A stretch of 41,264 nucleotides of DNA from a virus: positions 1 to 41,264 of IMG/VR virus record IMGVR_UViG_3300033148_010412; one strand, given 5' to 3'. Each line of letters starts with the position of its first letter. Positions within the stretch are counted from its first letter, which is position 1. The notes below the pieces were generated by a model. That model did no database searches and was not told where the DNA came from. It was given only the letters and a program-made list of their open reading frames with translations. Both the position numbers and the translations under genes were made by a program. Below, one piece after another: positions 1 through 7,952 of the stretch.

Positions 1-387
1 TTATCTTATCAGGTGAGAAGAACGGTTTGCCCGTTTGTACTGTTTGTTTGGCGTTAATCCACTGACTATTTCGACCCGCATTCCGCTATCGCTGATAATG
101 TATGTGGCGTTGCAGGAACTGGCTTTCCGCATCTCTTCAGCGAGACAGCGGCGCTGCAGTTCACCGGCCAAATCACTTTCTCTGCCTGCAAGATCGTCCG
201 GGATATGGATTTTATGAATAATAATAATGTTATGGAAAACAAAGTACTCTTGGGTCTCGTTTCTGGAAATTGGGCTACGAATAACTGCTGTCTTGGGAAA
301 TTCTGTCTTGAGATAGGCCAAAGCCGTATCGGCTTTTTCTTTTGCAAAATTTTTAATTAACACAAGAGTTTGAATCAACTGGAGCAC
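1..387 (-). CDS. Hypothetical protein, AT-rich, phage or host
   Basis: This is a complete reading frame of about 125-128 residues whose stop codon is the first three bases of the window. The GTG at 387 overlaps an AGGAGG motif; a TTG at 378, about 8 bases downstream of that motif, is the more likely start. The middle has a hydrophobic beta-rich stretch (EYFVFHNIIIIHKIHI), and no signal peptide or known motif was recognised. It is less GC-rich than the phage genes to its right and is separated from them by more than 400 noncoding bases, so it could be the first host gene outside the prophage. No function is proposed. Confidence 0.5.
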   Translation of the reverse strand: MLQLIQTLVLIKNFAKEKADTALAYLKTEFPKTAVIRSPISRNETQEYFVFHNIIIIHKIHIPDDLAGRESDLAGELQRRCLAEEMRKASSCNATYIISDSGMRVEIVSGLTPNKQYKRANRSSHLIR

Positions 388-821
388 CTCCTCATGAGAT
401 TTCGCAGACTATTTGGTAAATGCAAGTATTGTGCCAGTTTCACCATTCGCTTTTTTGCTAAAAATCATCCCAAATGTTTATACATTTTTATTTCAGGTCA
501 ATGGTTCAATGGCAAAAAATTGTCGTGAGTGAAAAAAAATGTCTCTGCGTGGTAAAGCGGCAAAGATTTCGTGGAGCTTTCTGGGCAAGTCCTGTATATG
601 GGACGGGGATGATCCCATACAGGGCTTCGATTGTTCAGGAATATGTGTTAGCGGATGGGAGAAATTTGCCGAAAAGATGGGAGAAATTCTCTTCCCAGAA
701 ACGTTATGGACAGTATAACAGTGTTTGAATAACAAGGCAATAGGGGATGAATTTGGAGGGTTTTTTTAAGTATTTTATGAGTCAAAAGTTGATGGTTATC
801 TTGTCGATTCTTAAAAAGACA
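388..821. other. Noncoding stretch at the left side of the prophage
   Basis: No convincing gene is seen. It holds an imperfect hairpin at 591-623 (CCTGT...ATGGGA pairing with TCCCAT...ACAGG, two-base bulge, nine-base loop) and a direct repeat at 654-688. Being just outside the last phage gene, it is where the right end of a Mu-like genome and its transposase-binding sites would be expected, but no terminus could be fixed. Confidence 0.4.
654..688. repeat. Two 13-bp direct repeats 22 bp apart
   Basis: GATGGGAGAAATT occurs at 654-666 and again, perfectly, at 676-688, a start-to-start distance of 22 bp. MuA-type transposases bind 22-bp end sites, and the Mu right end carries adjacent sites in direct orientation, so these could be transposase-binding sites. 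That is inference from spacing and position only; no matching inverted copy was found at the other side of the window. Confidence 0.3.
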
Positions 822-1706
822 CTATATAGATTTTATAACAAGGTCTCCTGTTTTAATATCGTAATTTCTCCATGCACATTCGATCCTGGGTTGTTTTTTG
901 ATGGCTGATCCAGGGCCTTGGATGCCGGTATACCGTGTCCTTCCTGCTGCGAAACAGACTGTTTTAAAGTCCTCTCGAATCCACCCACGATTTTCAAGCC
1001 TCTCATATATATTATGAGAATACCCGGAAAGAAGGATCATCTGAGGGGCTTTTAATACTGTCTCCACCAGTTCTTCATGATCTTTTGCGCTCATTTCATG
1101 CCGATACACGGATGGTTCCTTCCGCGTTTCCGGAATGTATGGCGGGTCAAGGTACATGAGGGTTCCAGGCGCATTATAGGTTTTAAGGATGAACCGCCAG
1201 TCCCTGCATTCTATTTGCACACGCATGAAACGGGCATGGATCCTTGGTAGCATGTCTAACATCGATAACCATCTCGAGCAGGTATCAGCCATGTCCCTGT
1301 TTGCCGAATTTACCGAGAAGCCCCAGGATTGCCCAAAACGACCGCCAAAGGACATTCTGGCCACTATGTACCATTTATAGGCTCTCTCAATCGGATCTTC
1401 CGCACTGTTCCACGTTGCGTTGCAATATTTATACTCGCTCCTGGAATTCGGAGTGTAAACTGCTCTAAGGAAAAAACCTAAGAACTTTTCAGGATCTCTC
1501 AGGGTTCTGAAAAAGTGCACAAGACCCTCATCAAGGTCATTATAGACCTCAACGCCCCCGGCCGGCTCTTTGGCAAATAATAACGATGCTCCGCCGCCGA
1601 AGATTTCCACATAATGTCTATGCGGTGGAAAGAGTTTCAAGAGCTTGGCGGTCATCAAGCCTTTACCGCCGTACCATATGATCGGAGATCTCAGTTTTTT
1701 GGACAT
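822..1706 (-). CDS. D12-class DNA N6-adenine methyltransferase (Dam-like)
   Basis: The protein transfers a methyl group from S-adenosylmethionine to adenine in DNA. The N-terminal IIWYGGKG is the usual D12 start, FGGGAS near residues 36-41 is the SAM-binding motif I, and DPPY at about 187-190 is the catalytic motif IV. At 294 residues it has full length for the family. An upstream GTG at 1739 would add 11 residues, but the ATG at 1706 places the family motif at the usual distance. It is the last gene of the leftward late transcript, the position where Mu has its com/mom DNA-modification genes, so it probably protects phage DNA from host restriction. A large inverted repeat lies over its leader. 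Confidence 0.9.
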   Translation of the reverse strand: MSKKLRSPIIWYGGKGLMTAKLLKLFPPHRHYVEIFGGGASLLFAKEPAGGVEVYNDLDEGLVHFFRTLRDPEKFLGFFLRAVYTPNSRSEYKYCNATWNSAEDPIERAYKWYIVARMSFGGRFGQSWGFSVNSANRDMADTCSRWLSMLDMLPRIHARFMRVQIECRDWRFILKTYNAPGTLMYLDPPYIPETRKEPSVYRHEMSAKDHEELVETVLKAPQMILLSGYSHNIYERLENRGWIREDFKTVCFAAGRTRYTGIQGPGSAIKKQPRIECAWRNYDIKTGDLVIKSI

Positions 1707-1712
1707 AATAAA

Positions 1713-1812
1713 ACCTGTTGACCTTTCGATGATCGGCACCTATACTTATCCCCGCCCACGCGTGGGCGACGAGGGGAGTGCCGATCTATCGGGATACCTG
1801 GGGTCAACAGGT
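1713..1812. promoter_or_regulatory. Nested inverted repeat over the methylase leader
   Basis: Three nested pairings are visible: ACCTGTTGACC at 1713-1723 with GGTCAACAGGT at 1802-1812 (11 bp), GATCGGCAC at 1731-1739 with GTGCCGATC at 1778-1786 (9 bp), and a central 16-bp perfect palindrome at 1753-1768 (half site CGCCCACG). In the leftward transcript this folds into a rod of about 100 nt ending seven bases before the methylase ATG. It also contains the alternative GTG start. A smaller hairpin GGGCG/CGCCC at 1822-1838 lies just after the upstream gene. A control of methylase expression is plausible but inferred. Confidence 0.55.
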
Positions 1813-1856
1813 ATCGGTTGAGGGCGCTACCAACGCCCGAGACTCGCTCCTCTCCT

Positions 1857-3221
1857 TTATTCTACCTCAAAGAAGACCACCAGCAGGGCCCACGCTGTGA
1901 TCGTATCGGCCCCCACCGGCGGCTCAATTTTTATATGCAGCTTGCGGGCGCACTGTGAAGGGATATCGCCGATGGGGTGCCTGGTGAGGCCCCCTACAGG
2001 CGTATAGCCCGCCTCCGCATCATCCACAATACCCGATCCCAAAACGCCGTTTGATTTTACTCCGGCCCACAGCTCATCGATCACCTCCTGGCCGTCATGG
2101 TTTTTCTGCCCCGTCCACTGCCCATTCCCGCACAAAACCCCGACCTCAACCTCGATCATGGTCTGGGACTCCTGGAGATCGCCGTCCTTATCGTTCCAGA
2201 GCCACACATCATCCGTATAGGTCTGGCCTGGCAGCATGAGCTTGAAAAGCAGGGAGGACAGGACATAAGCATTCGTTCCATCCCAGGCCTGGACGCGAAT
2301 ATCCTCGGTCAGCGCCTGCTGAATGTTCCTCTGGACATTCAGGAGTCGCGGAAAAGAGTTGGCCCCCTGGATCGTCCTTTGGACGTTCACCAGTCGCGGG
2401 TAAGCCGTTGTCCCCTGTATCGTCCTCTGGATGTTCAGCTTGCGGCCCTTGGCAGGATATTCCTCGATGTTTCTCTGGACATTGAGAAGCCGCGGCCTGG
2501 CCGTGGCCTGCTGAATCGTCCTTTGAAGATTTAAAAGCACAGGGTAGGGATCAGTGCTCAGCGTTTTCCAGAGATCAGCGATCTCCCCGGCCGTCCTCAT
2601 GACGTTGCTGATTCTGATTTCCTGGACCTTGCCGTCAATCTCGTATGTATAGCCAATATCGTTGCCCACAAAAAGCTGATCGCCGCTCCCGAAATCCGGG
2701 GAGCTTTCATCCTGCTCCGTGATCCCTGTTATCTCCGAGCCATTGAGATAAAGCTTGATGGCAGAACCATCACCATTAGACATGCCAACAATATAGAGCC
2801 ACTGGCCGGTTTTGCCCGTGAGCACTCCTGCTTTCCAGCCTTTCCTGCCGGAGGACCCGCCAGAAAAATCAACATAGAAATAGAGGTAATCACTCAAACC
2901 ACGGAGCCTAAACCCAAACTCCCCGTTGATGGTCTTCAGGATGAAATCGACAGTTTTCAGGCTGTTAAGCCAGACAACGATTTCAACCGTGATGCCATTT
3001 GTGGTAAAGAGACTCTTGGGCAAGTTCACGCCGCTCGTCTTCCTCAACGCGCTGTAAGTCTCGTCCCAATTGCGGGCATACCCGATTTTACCTGATACCT
3101 GGCTCGTATACCAATCGTCCAAGTGATTCCCCCGCCCGGACTCGTCATCAAACGGAGTCGTATCGTTGAGCCACCACAGGCCCACAGTATCAGCATCTTT
3201 GGGAAAGAGGCTGTCGGCCAT
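1857..3221 (-). CDS. Tail fibre-like protein with LamG domain and 16-aa repeats
   Basis: A 454-residue protein near the end of the tail operon. Residues about 10-215 form a LamG/concanavalin-like jelly-roll (start VGLWWLNDTTPFDDESG..., later GQWLYIVGMSNGDG and LYLNGSEI), a fold used for carbohydrate binding. Residues about 225-305 are five copies of a 16-residue unit with core LLNVQRxIQ. The C-terminal 150 residues are a separate beta-rich domain. Its ATG overlaps the stop of the preceding gene (TAATG), implying translational coupling. The position and domains suggest a virion appendage contacting host surface sugars. The family of the C-terminal domain was not recognised. Confidence 0.7.
   Translation of the reverse strand: MADSLFPKDADTVGLWWLNDTTPFDDESGRGNHLDDWYTSQVSGKIGYARNWDETYSALRKTSGVNLPKSLFTTNGITVEIVVWLNSLKTVDFILKTINGEFGFRLRGLSDYLYFYVDFSGGSSGRKGWKAGVLTGKTGQWLYIVGMSNGDGSAIKLYLNGSEITGITEQDESSPDFGSGDQLFVGNDIGYTYEIDGKVQEIRISNVMRTAGEIADLWKTLSTDPYPVLLNLQRTIQQATARPRLLNVQRNIEEYPAKGRKLNIQRTIQGTTAYPRLVNVQRTIQGANSFPRLLNVQRNIQQALTEDIRVQAWDGTNAYVLSSLLFKLMLPGQTYTDDVWLWNDKDGDLQESQTMIEVEVGVLCGNGQWTGQKNHDGQEVIDELWAGVKSNGVLGSGIVDDAEAGYTPVGGLTRHPIGDIPSQCARKLHIKIEPPVGADTITAWALLVVFFEVE
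2316..2551 (-). repeat. Five 48-bp coding repeats
   Basis: About five degenerate 48-bp units inside the LamG-domain gene encode PRLLNVQRNIQ-type segments of 16 residues. They differ at many third positions, so the array is kept at protein level rather than being newly amplified. Confidence 0.75.
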
Positions 3222-4708
3222 TACGCTCTCCCCTCAAACTGCAGCCGGGCGGTCGCCGGTGTCCGCTCCGCGGTCTTCTTTGTCTTCCAGCGCAGCCACA
3301 CGGCCTTATTGCCCCATTGCACAGGATAACCTGATCCGCACAGCTCACCGATGGACAGGGTGGCTCCTGAAACAGGGTGGGTGAAGCTCACGCCCGTGGG
3401 CGGGGTTCCTTCATTCGCGATCGATTGCGGCCATTTCACATAATCGGCCAGGATCTTTGTTCCATTGGCGAGGGCACTCCCGTAGGTCAGCGTCCAGGCC
3501 CCGGTGGTATAATTGATGGTCCCTGATCCCCCCGCGGATCCTGTGAGGTTCCCATCCCCGTCGTAGTCGGTGAACTTCTCCTGGCTCAGCTCATCCTCGA
3601 TCACCAGGGTCTTGCTCACCAGGGGCTTGTTGGCGAGGGTCCCGCTGTAGCTCGTCCCTCCATCCCCTTGATCGATCTCCTCCTGGCTTATCGCGCAGTC
3701 CTCTACCCCGATGTCCAGGATGTTATCCGTGATGGAGTACTGGCTGTCCGTGCTGGGGTTTGTTCCCCAGTTCACGTCAACGGTCAACGTGTCCGCCGTG
3801 TTTGAAACGATGGTTCTGGACTGGCCCTTGCCCGTGCCCGCCGTGATCCGCACGAACTTCCCGGCGAATCCATCAACCGTCCAGTTCTTTGCGGTATCCT
3901 GAAGTGTGCTGCCTGTCCCGCCCGTGGCCGTGCCGGAATCGAGTTGCCCCTCCTGCTCGGTCTCGATGAAAACCACCGCATCCAGGTACTTATCGAATAT
4001 CTTGTATCCGGCTCCCACACCCGGGTTGGTGTCCCAGTTATCCTCCAGGGTGAGGGTATCGGACGTATTGCCGGAGATCATCCGCAACTGCCCGATCCCC
4101 GTACCGCTGGTGATGTAAACAAAGCGGCCCATGTGCTCATCTGTGCTCCATGATTGAGAGGAATCGGTGAGCGTATTGTTACCGCTGGATGTGACCGTAC
4201 TGGAGACCTCCTCGTGGTCGTTGGTGATGAACAAGCAACGGAACTCCTCATCGCCGTACCAGGACTCCGATTTCTTGACCGCATCGAAAAGATAATGCAG
4301 GGGTCCTGCAACAGTTATGTCATCGCTCTGGTCGGTACCGGGCAAGCTTGAGGCCGTCACCTCCACGATGGCGAACATGGTGGCATCATTGTCATAGACC
4401 ATGTAGACGCCATCGCCGGAGATGTCCACGCCCGTGCCCAGGGTGCCTCCCGGTTTTTTAAACTTGAGGAGTATCCCTGCAGCAGTAAATGATAACTGCG
4501 CTTTTCCCGCGCCGTTGCTGTCCGGACAGTCCCCGCTCACGTCCCGCAACACCACGCCTGTGATATTATTGGTATCCTTGCTGGCGTTCTTGGTCTTTAT
4601 CTCCCCGCCGGCGGCCGTGGACATGACCCCGCCCAAGCTCGCGTCGGGATCGGTATTCGATGCCCCTCCGGAAAGCCGGAACCGAATGTTTTTTTTGTCA
4701 AGCCCCAT
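3221..4708 (-). CDS. Tail or fibre structural protein with two internal repeats
   Basis: A 495-residue protein rich in Gly, Thr, Ser and Asp, typical of beta-structured phage appendages. Residues about 177-239 and 266-328 are two copies of a unit with the pattern W(S/T)xDxxxGxFVxITxGTGxGQ, followed by NTxDTLTxxxNWxTNP. A segment near 390-440 (LTGSAGGSGTINYTTGAWTL) resembles the short beta repeats of tail proteins. It starts 11 bases before the next upstream gene's stop and ends within the start of the LamG gene, so the three are one operon. The sequence suggests a structural role only; the exact part is unknown. Confidence 0.6.
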   Translation of the reverse strand: MGLDKKNIRFRLSGGASNTDPDASLGGVMSTAAGGEIKTKNASKDTNNITGVVLRDVSGDCPDSNGAGKAQLSFTAAGILLKFKKPGGTLGTGVDISGDGVYMVYDNDATMFAIVEVTASSLPGTDQSDDITVAGPLHYLFDAVKKSESWYGDEEFRCLFITNDHEEVSSTVTSSGNNTLTDSSQSWSTDEHMGRFVYITSGTGIGQLRMISGNTSDTLTLEDNWDTNPGVGAGYKIFDKYLDAVVFIETEQEGQLDSGTATGGTGSTLQDTAKNWTVDGFAGKFVRITAGTGKGQSRTIVSNTADTLTVDVNWGTNPSTDSQYSITDNILDIGVEDCAISQEEIDQGDGGTSYSGTLANKPLVSKTLVIEDELSQEKFTDYDGDGNLTGSAGGSGTINYTTGAWTLTYGSALANGTKILADYVKWPQSIANEGTPPTGVSFTHPVSGATLSIGELCGSGYPVQWGNKAVWLRWKTKKTAERTPATARLQFEGRA

Positions 4709-4718
4709 AATTCACCCC

Positions 4719-6224
4719 TTATTTATTTGTAAATCTCCAGTAGCACGGTTGTATTCCCCAATCCAGGAGAGTATTGTACTGCAAGCTCTCAAGGTTCATA
4801 ACCAGGATACCGCCAGGCCCCGCTATCGTGCGATCATCGAATAATATTTTAGAGATTCTTGTATTGTAGCTCGGCCATCCCCAATGACCCGTTGCCCATT
4901 CCTCGTTCCCCGGCTCATACCAGGTATCAGGGTCATGAGCCATGAGTACCCTTATTCCGGTTGTCGGGTCAGCCCCAGGCTTTCCCGGCGCATACTCCAT
5001 AATCGCGCCATCATATTGGATACTGGTGCCGACCGCAAAGCGCCCCCATACGATCCTATCTGCTTGCATAGGGTTACAGTCGCATTGAAAATCATCTCGC
5101 CCGTTGCACCATTTCGTGATCACATACTCGTCCTGGTACACCATCTTACGATATTGAGGCCCAGGTGGCTCGGCATTGACATGAAGGATATAGGTCTGTT
5201 TGTTCCACGATGGAGAATACCCCGGAGATTGATACCAGATCCCTACTTTCGGCCCTAAGATTATTCCCAGGCCATAATCTGATCCATCTGGGTGAACATA
5301 CCAGATATCGTGATAACCAGCCGTGAAAGTGATATAATCGCCATTCCCGCTCCAGCGCGGCCACATCAGGCGGTCGCCATACAGCTCCTCATATCCTGAT
5401 AATAAGGTTATGGGCACTTTCTGGATAGCAGTGCCGTCAACCTTGCACTTCCATATCTCCCATTCGCTCGTATCGGTGTTGTATTTGTTGAAACAGAGCC
5501 AATCCCCCAACGGTGATATGTGATGATTCCGCGTGTATTCCCCTTCGGTGATGCGAGTTACCCTGTTCTTGCGATCCAGTTTGAATAAATCCCCGAGAGT
5601 CGAATAAGATGTACTGAATATGCCCGGGTGCTCCATTGCCTCCCATGTTTCAAACTTCAAGGTCATGTCTCTGATAATGGCGAAGTCGCACGGATCCGGG
5701 TTGCTCTCGAAACCTATGACTTTTGCTTGATCCCATGTTCCGTATTGGAATTCCACCACTACCCGGTCTCCTTCATCGAACGGCACGCTGTTGCAGGTCA
5801 TATACTCCACCGGCACGTTGTGCAGAGTCCTGTCCCTCAGCTCCACATCCATCTCATCCCGCAGGTAGTTGATGCTCCTGGCCGCCCCGATCCTGAAGGT
5901 AGGGCATATGCGCTGCCAGAGATCAAACTTGAGATAGGACATCACGCACGTGGCCGGCGGCAGTTGTTCCGCCCCTTTCCACATGTTCGAGGGATCCCGG
6001 CCGTAACCATGCTTCTGGTTGACCGGGGGCAGGATATTTTGGTCATGATGCCAGTTGTCGATATCGGCCACGGCCACCACCTGATCCACCGCGCACGGCG
6101 TGAGGTCCACGCACCAGGCGTTCCTGATGTGTCCGCCCTCCACCATGATCTCGTAGTATCCGTCCCCCAGGACCTTTGTGACGACTCCTATTCCCACGAC
6201 TGGCCTTCCTCGAGCGCCTTGCAC
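4719..6224 (-). CDS. Tail protein with N-terminal baseplate-like and C-terminal propeller-like part
   Basis: This is a 501-residue protein. The first 170 residues have short beta motifs (VGIGVVTKVLGDGYYEIMVEGG, DEGDRVVVEFQYGTWDQAKVIGF) like the OB-type domains of tail spike/baseplate proteins. From about residue 225 several blade-like repeats follow (ISPLGDWLCFNKYN, PRWSGNGDYITFTAGY, YSPSWNKQTYILHV) that look like TolB/WD40-type beta-propeller units. It overlaps the hub gene by 37 bases; the GTG at 6224 is given, but an internal GTG after the overlap is possible. Coupling to the hub gene supports a location at the tail tip. The propeller assignment is by eye and moderate. Confidence 0.55.
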   Translation of the reverse strand: MQGARGRPVVGIGVVTKVLGDGYYEIMVEGGHIRNAWCVDLTPCAVDQVVAVADIDNWHHDQNILPPVNQKHGYGRDPSNMWKGAEQLPPATCVMSYLKFDLWQRICPTFRIGAARSINYLRDEMDVELRDRTLHNVPVEYMTCNSVPFDEGDRVVVEFQYGTWDQAKVIGFESNPDPCDFAIIRDMTLKFETWEAMEHPGIFSTSYSTLGDLFKLDRKNRVTRITEGEYTRNHHISPLGDWLCFNKYNTDTSEWEIWKCKVDGTAIQKVPITLLSGYEELYGDRLMWPRWSGNGDYITFTAGYHDIWYVHPDGSDYGLGIILGPKVGIWYQSPGYSPSWNKQTYILHVNAEPPGPQYRKMVYQDEYVITKWCNGRDDFQCDCNPMQADRIVWGRFAVGTSIQYDGAIMEYAPGKPGADPTTGIRVLMAHDPDTWYEPGNEEWATGHWGWPSYNTRISKILFDDRTIAGPGGILVMNLESLQYNTLLDWGIQPCYWRFTNK

Positions 6225-7372
6225 AATAGGTGCTCCGTGATTTCACCATCGTTGTTAACGCGCACCGTCCGCTCGATGACCTCTACCTTTTTCGGTGCGG
6301 TGCTGTCCGCCATGCGCGGGTGAAGATTTATGACTGAGCCCACTTGTAAATATGGATTCAGGGTGGCTACCAGCCGCACTTTCCAGCGCAGGGATTCGGT
6401 GATGATTGCGTCCGCGGCAACGTTCGCCTCATATTCCGACTCCAGGTAGGGTAAATTGGCCGTGTGCTTTCTGATCCCGTACCTTTCCTTTACGGCACTG
6501 CTGGCGTCCCTGACCACGGCACCGCCCGAATAGATCACCATGCACCTTGTGATCACGCCCGATGTGTCGAAGGTGCGCTCCAGGCTGTGTATCCTGGGCT
6601 TCCCAGGATTAGTGTTATCAAAGACATCCGAATAATAAAACTCCGATGCAGGAGGGTCCTTTAATCTGGACAGATACCTTGTAACCCCATGCCTGTCTGT
6701 GTAAATCTTCCCCGCAGGCCACATGTTTTCAGCGATGTGCTTGACGGCAGCCACTCCATCGGAGTAGTTGATATCCTCCGCGACGACCTCTCTCCAAGCC
6801 GCATCAGCCTCCAGGTCATCGGGCGCATCCATTAGGGCGTATGTCCCGGCCTTTTCGTGAAACCAGCTTATGAGGTGCATCAGGGAGCCGTTATACTGGA
6901 TCTGCTGCTCGTAAGCATCCGTGTAAACTCCATCGATGAGTTTCAGCAGCCCAAAAAGCCCGTATCCCCGCAGCGTGATAGGATCGTCTCCCCCTGTCCA
7001 GCCTTTCGTTGATGTGCCCACCTCCGCGGCGGGGCTCGGCGGCGGCCAGGCCTCCACCCGCTCCACAGGGACTCCTTGAAATAGCATCATTTCCTGCCCG
7101 GCAAACGCGGCATAAAACCTCACGTGCCATTTTCTGTTGACCACCTTATTAATCCACCAGGCTGAATGCGCAAGCTGGACAGTGAAATGATCCAGAGAGC
7201 CGTCACCGCGCTGTGTGAACTCAAAGCTCTCAAAAGGGGCAGGGTTGAGCGATTGTCCTGAATCGGGTGCGATAACCACCCTTGCCGCTGGGAATTTGAC
7301 GGTCTTGTCCATGACCTCGGCGATGAGGGCTTCATTCCGCAGTGAGATATCCATCGGGAGGCTGTACTGCAT
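6188..7372 (-). CDS. Tail hub protein, late-control-D-like
   Basis: This 394-residue protein lies downstream of the tape measure region, where siphovirus and Mu-like tails encode the hub. Features seen: N-terminal beta domain (VVIAPDSGQSLNP, FESFEFTQRGDGSLDHFTVQL), a Trp-rich central part (TLRGYGLFGLLKLIDGVY), and a C-terminal part with LQVGSVINLH followed by VEVIERTVRVNNDGE, which resembles the closing beta strands of gpD/gp27-type hub proteins. The hub would connect the tail tube to the fibres encoded downstream. No enzymatic motif is seen. The family call rests on position and pattern, not on a strict signature. Confidence 0.5.
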   Translation of the reverse strand: MQYSLPMDISLRNEALIAEVMDKTVKFPAARVVIAPDSGQSLNPAPFESFEFTQRGDGSLDHFTVQLAHSAWWINKVVNRKWHVRFYAAFAGQEMMLFQGVPVERVEAWPPPSPAAEVGTSTKGWTGGDDPITLRGYGLFGLLKLIDGVYTDAYEQQIQYNGSLMHLISWFHEKAGTYALMDAPDDLEADAAWREVVAEDINYSDGVAAVKHIAENMWPAGKIYTDRHGVTRYLSRLKDPPASEFYYSDVFDNTNPGKPRIHSLERTFDTSGVITRCMVIYSGGAVVRDASSAVKERYGIRKHTANLPYLESEYEANVAADAIITESLRWKVRLVATLNPYLQVGSVINLHPRMADSTAPKKVEVIERTVRVNNDGEITEHLLCKALEEGQSWE

Positions 7373-7373
7373 C

Positions 7374-7742
7374 TTAAGTTTCCTTGCTCTCTATCTGCAG
7401 GATCATGTCCACATTATATGTGTCAGTTAGCTTGTCCCGCAGCTCTGCCTTGAACCGGAACAACCCCACAAAAAAGACTCCTGCAACCCCGGCATAAGCA
7501 TATTGACGGGAATTGTCCTCAAAAGCGTTTTCAAGTTTTTCCCTGGTATTTCCATCTAACTCGCAGTGAATGGTGAGATCGCTGTCCGCCGGATACAGGC
7601 CCATGTCCACGAACTGCACCCCCCCGTCGGCAAGCCTTTTCCGTGATCTCCTGCGCTCCAGGGGATAGACGGCCGGGACCGGCTCGCCCACCTCGATGTA
7701 GCCGTATTCCGTGTTCAGTTGCCTGCAAAAAATCGTGCCCAT
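7374..7742 (-). CDS. Small tail protein, unknown family
   Basis: A 122-residue protein in the tail operon, one base away from the hub gene. It has a beta-rich N-terminus (IFCRQLNTEYGYIEVGEPVPAVYP) and a C-terminus (LRDKLTDTYNVDMILQIES) typical of small tail assembly or tail-tip proteins. No signal peptide or catalytic motif is visible. A role between the tape measure and the hub is inferred from position. Confidence 0.6.
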   Translation of the reverse strand: MGTIFCRQLNTEYGYIEVGEPVPAVYPLERRRSRKRLADGGVQFVDMGLYPADSDLTIHCELDGNTREKLENAFEDNSRQYAYAGVAGVFFVGLFRFKAELRDKLTDTYNVDMILQIESKET

Positions 7743-7754
7743 TGTCTTAACGCC

Positions 7755-7952
7755 TTATTCGTTGCGCTGAAAATCCTGCGGGGTCAGCCACCGGCCGCAT
7801 GCCCGGCAGCGGATCCCGGCCCTCCGTGGGCATGGCTGCAGGTTCCATGACCCGCAGCGTGGACAACCATCTTTTCTTCTTTTACCTTGACCCTTGACCC
7901 TTGAACCTTTAACCTTGAACCTTGAATCTCTATACACTGCACAGACACTCAA
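7755..7952 (-). CDS. Zinc-ribbon small protein starting inside the tape measure gene
   Basis: This 65-residue protein has two CxxC knuckles at residues 30-33 (CPRC) and 49-52 (CRAC), with a further Cys at 41. It is a compact zinc ribbon with a basic linker. Its start overlaps the last 23 bases of the tape measure gene. Residues about 10-24 are encoded by the heptamer intergenic repeat (RFKVKGSRVKGQGK), so the repeat has been read through into the protein. Zinc ribbons occur in the Mu translational activator Com, but similarity to Com beyond the cysteines is not evident. Function unknown. Confidence 0.5.
   Translation of the reverse strand: MSVCAVYRDSRFKVKGSRVKGQGKRRKDGCPRCGSWNLQPCPRRAGIRCRACGRWLTPQDFQRNE
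7881..7927. repeat. Degenerate heptamer repeat array
   Basis: Units such as CCTTGAA, CCTTGAC and CCTTTAA follow each other after the tape measure stop, and run into the coding sequence of the zinc-ribbon protein. Confidence 0.8.

Noticed and set aside
474-728. 84-codon plus-strand frame in the left noncoding region
   Set aside because: No SD, unnatural composition, and it covers the hairpin and direct repeats; probably chance.
1713-1812. Invertible segment like the Mu G region
   Set aside because: The inverted repeats are too close, contain no coding sequence, and no invertase gene is present in the window.
2097-2534. Plus-strand frame opposite the LamG protein repeats
   Set aside because: Its periodic sequence mirrors the 48-bp repeats of the real gene on the other strand.
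7755-7952. Naming the zinc-ribbon protein Com
   Set aside because: Only the CxxC pairs agree; it is far from the methylase gene, and there is no Mom-like gene.
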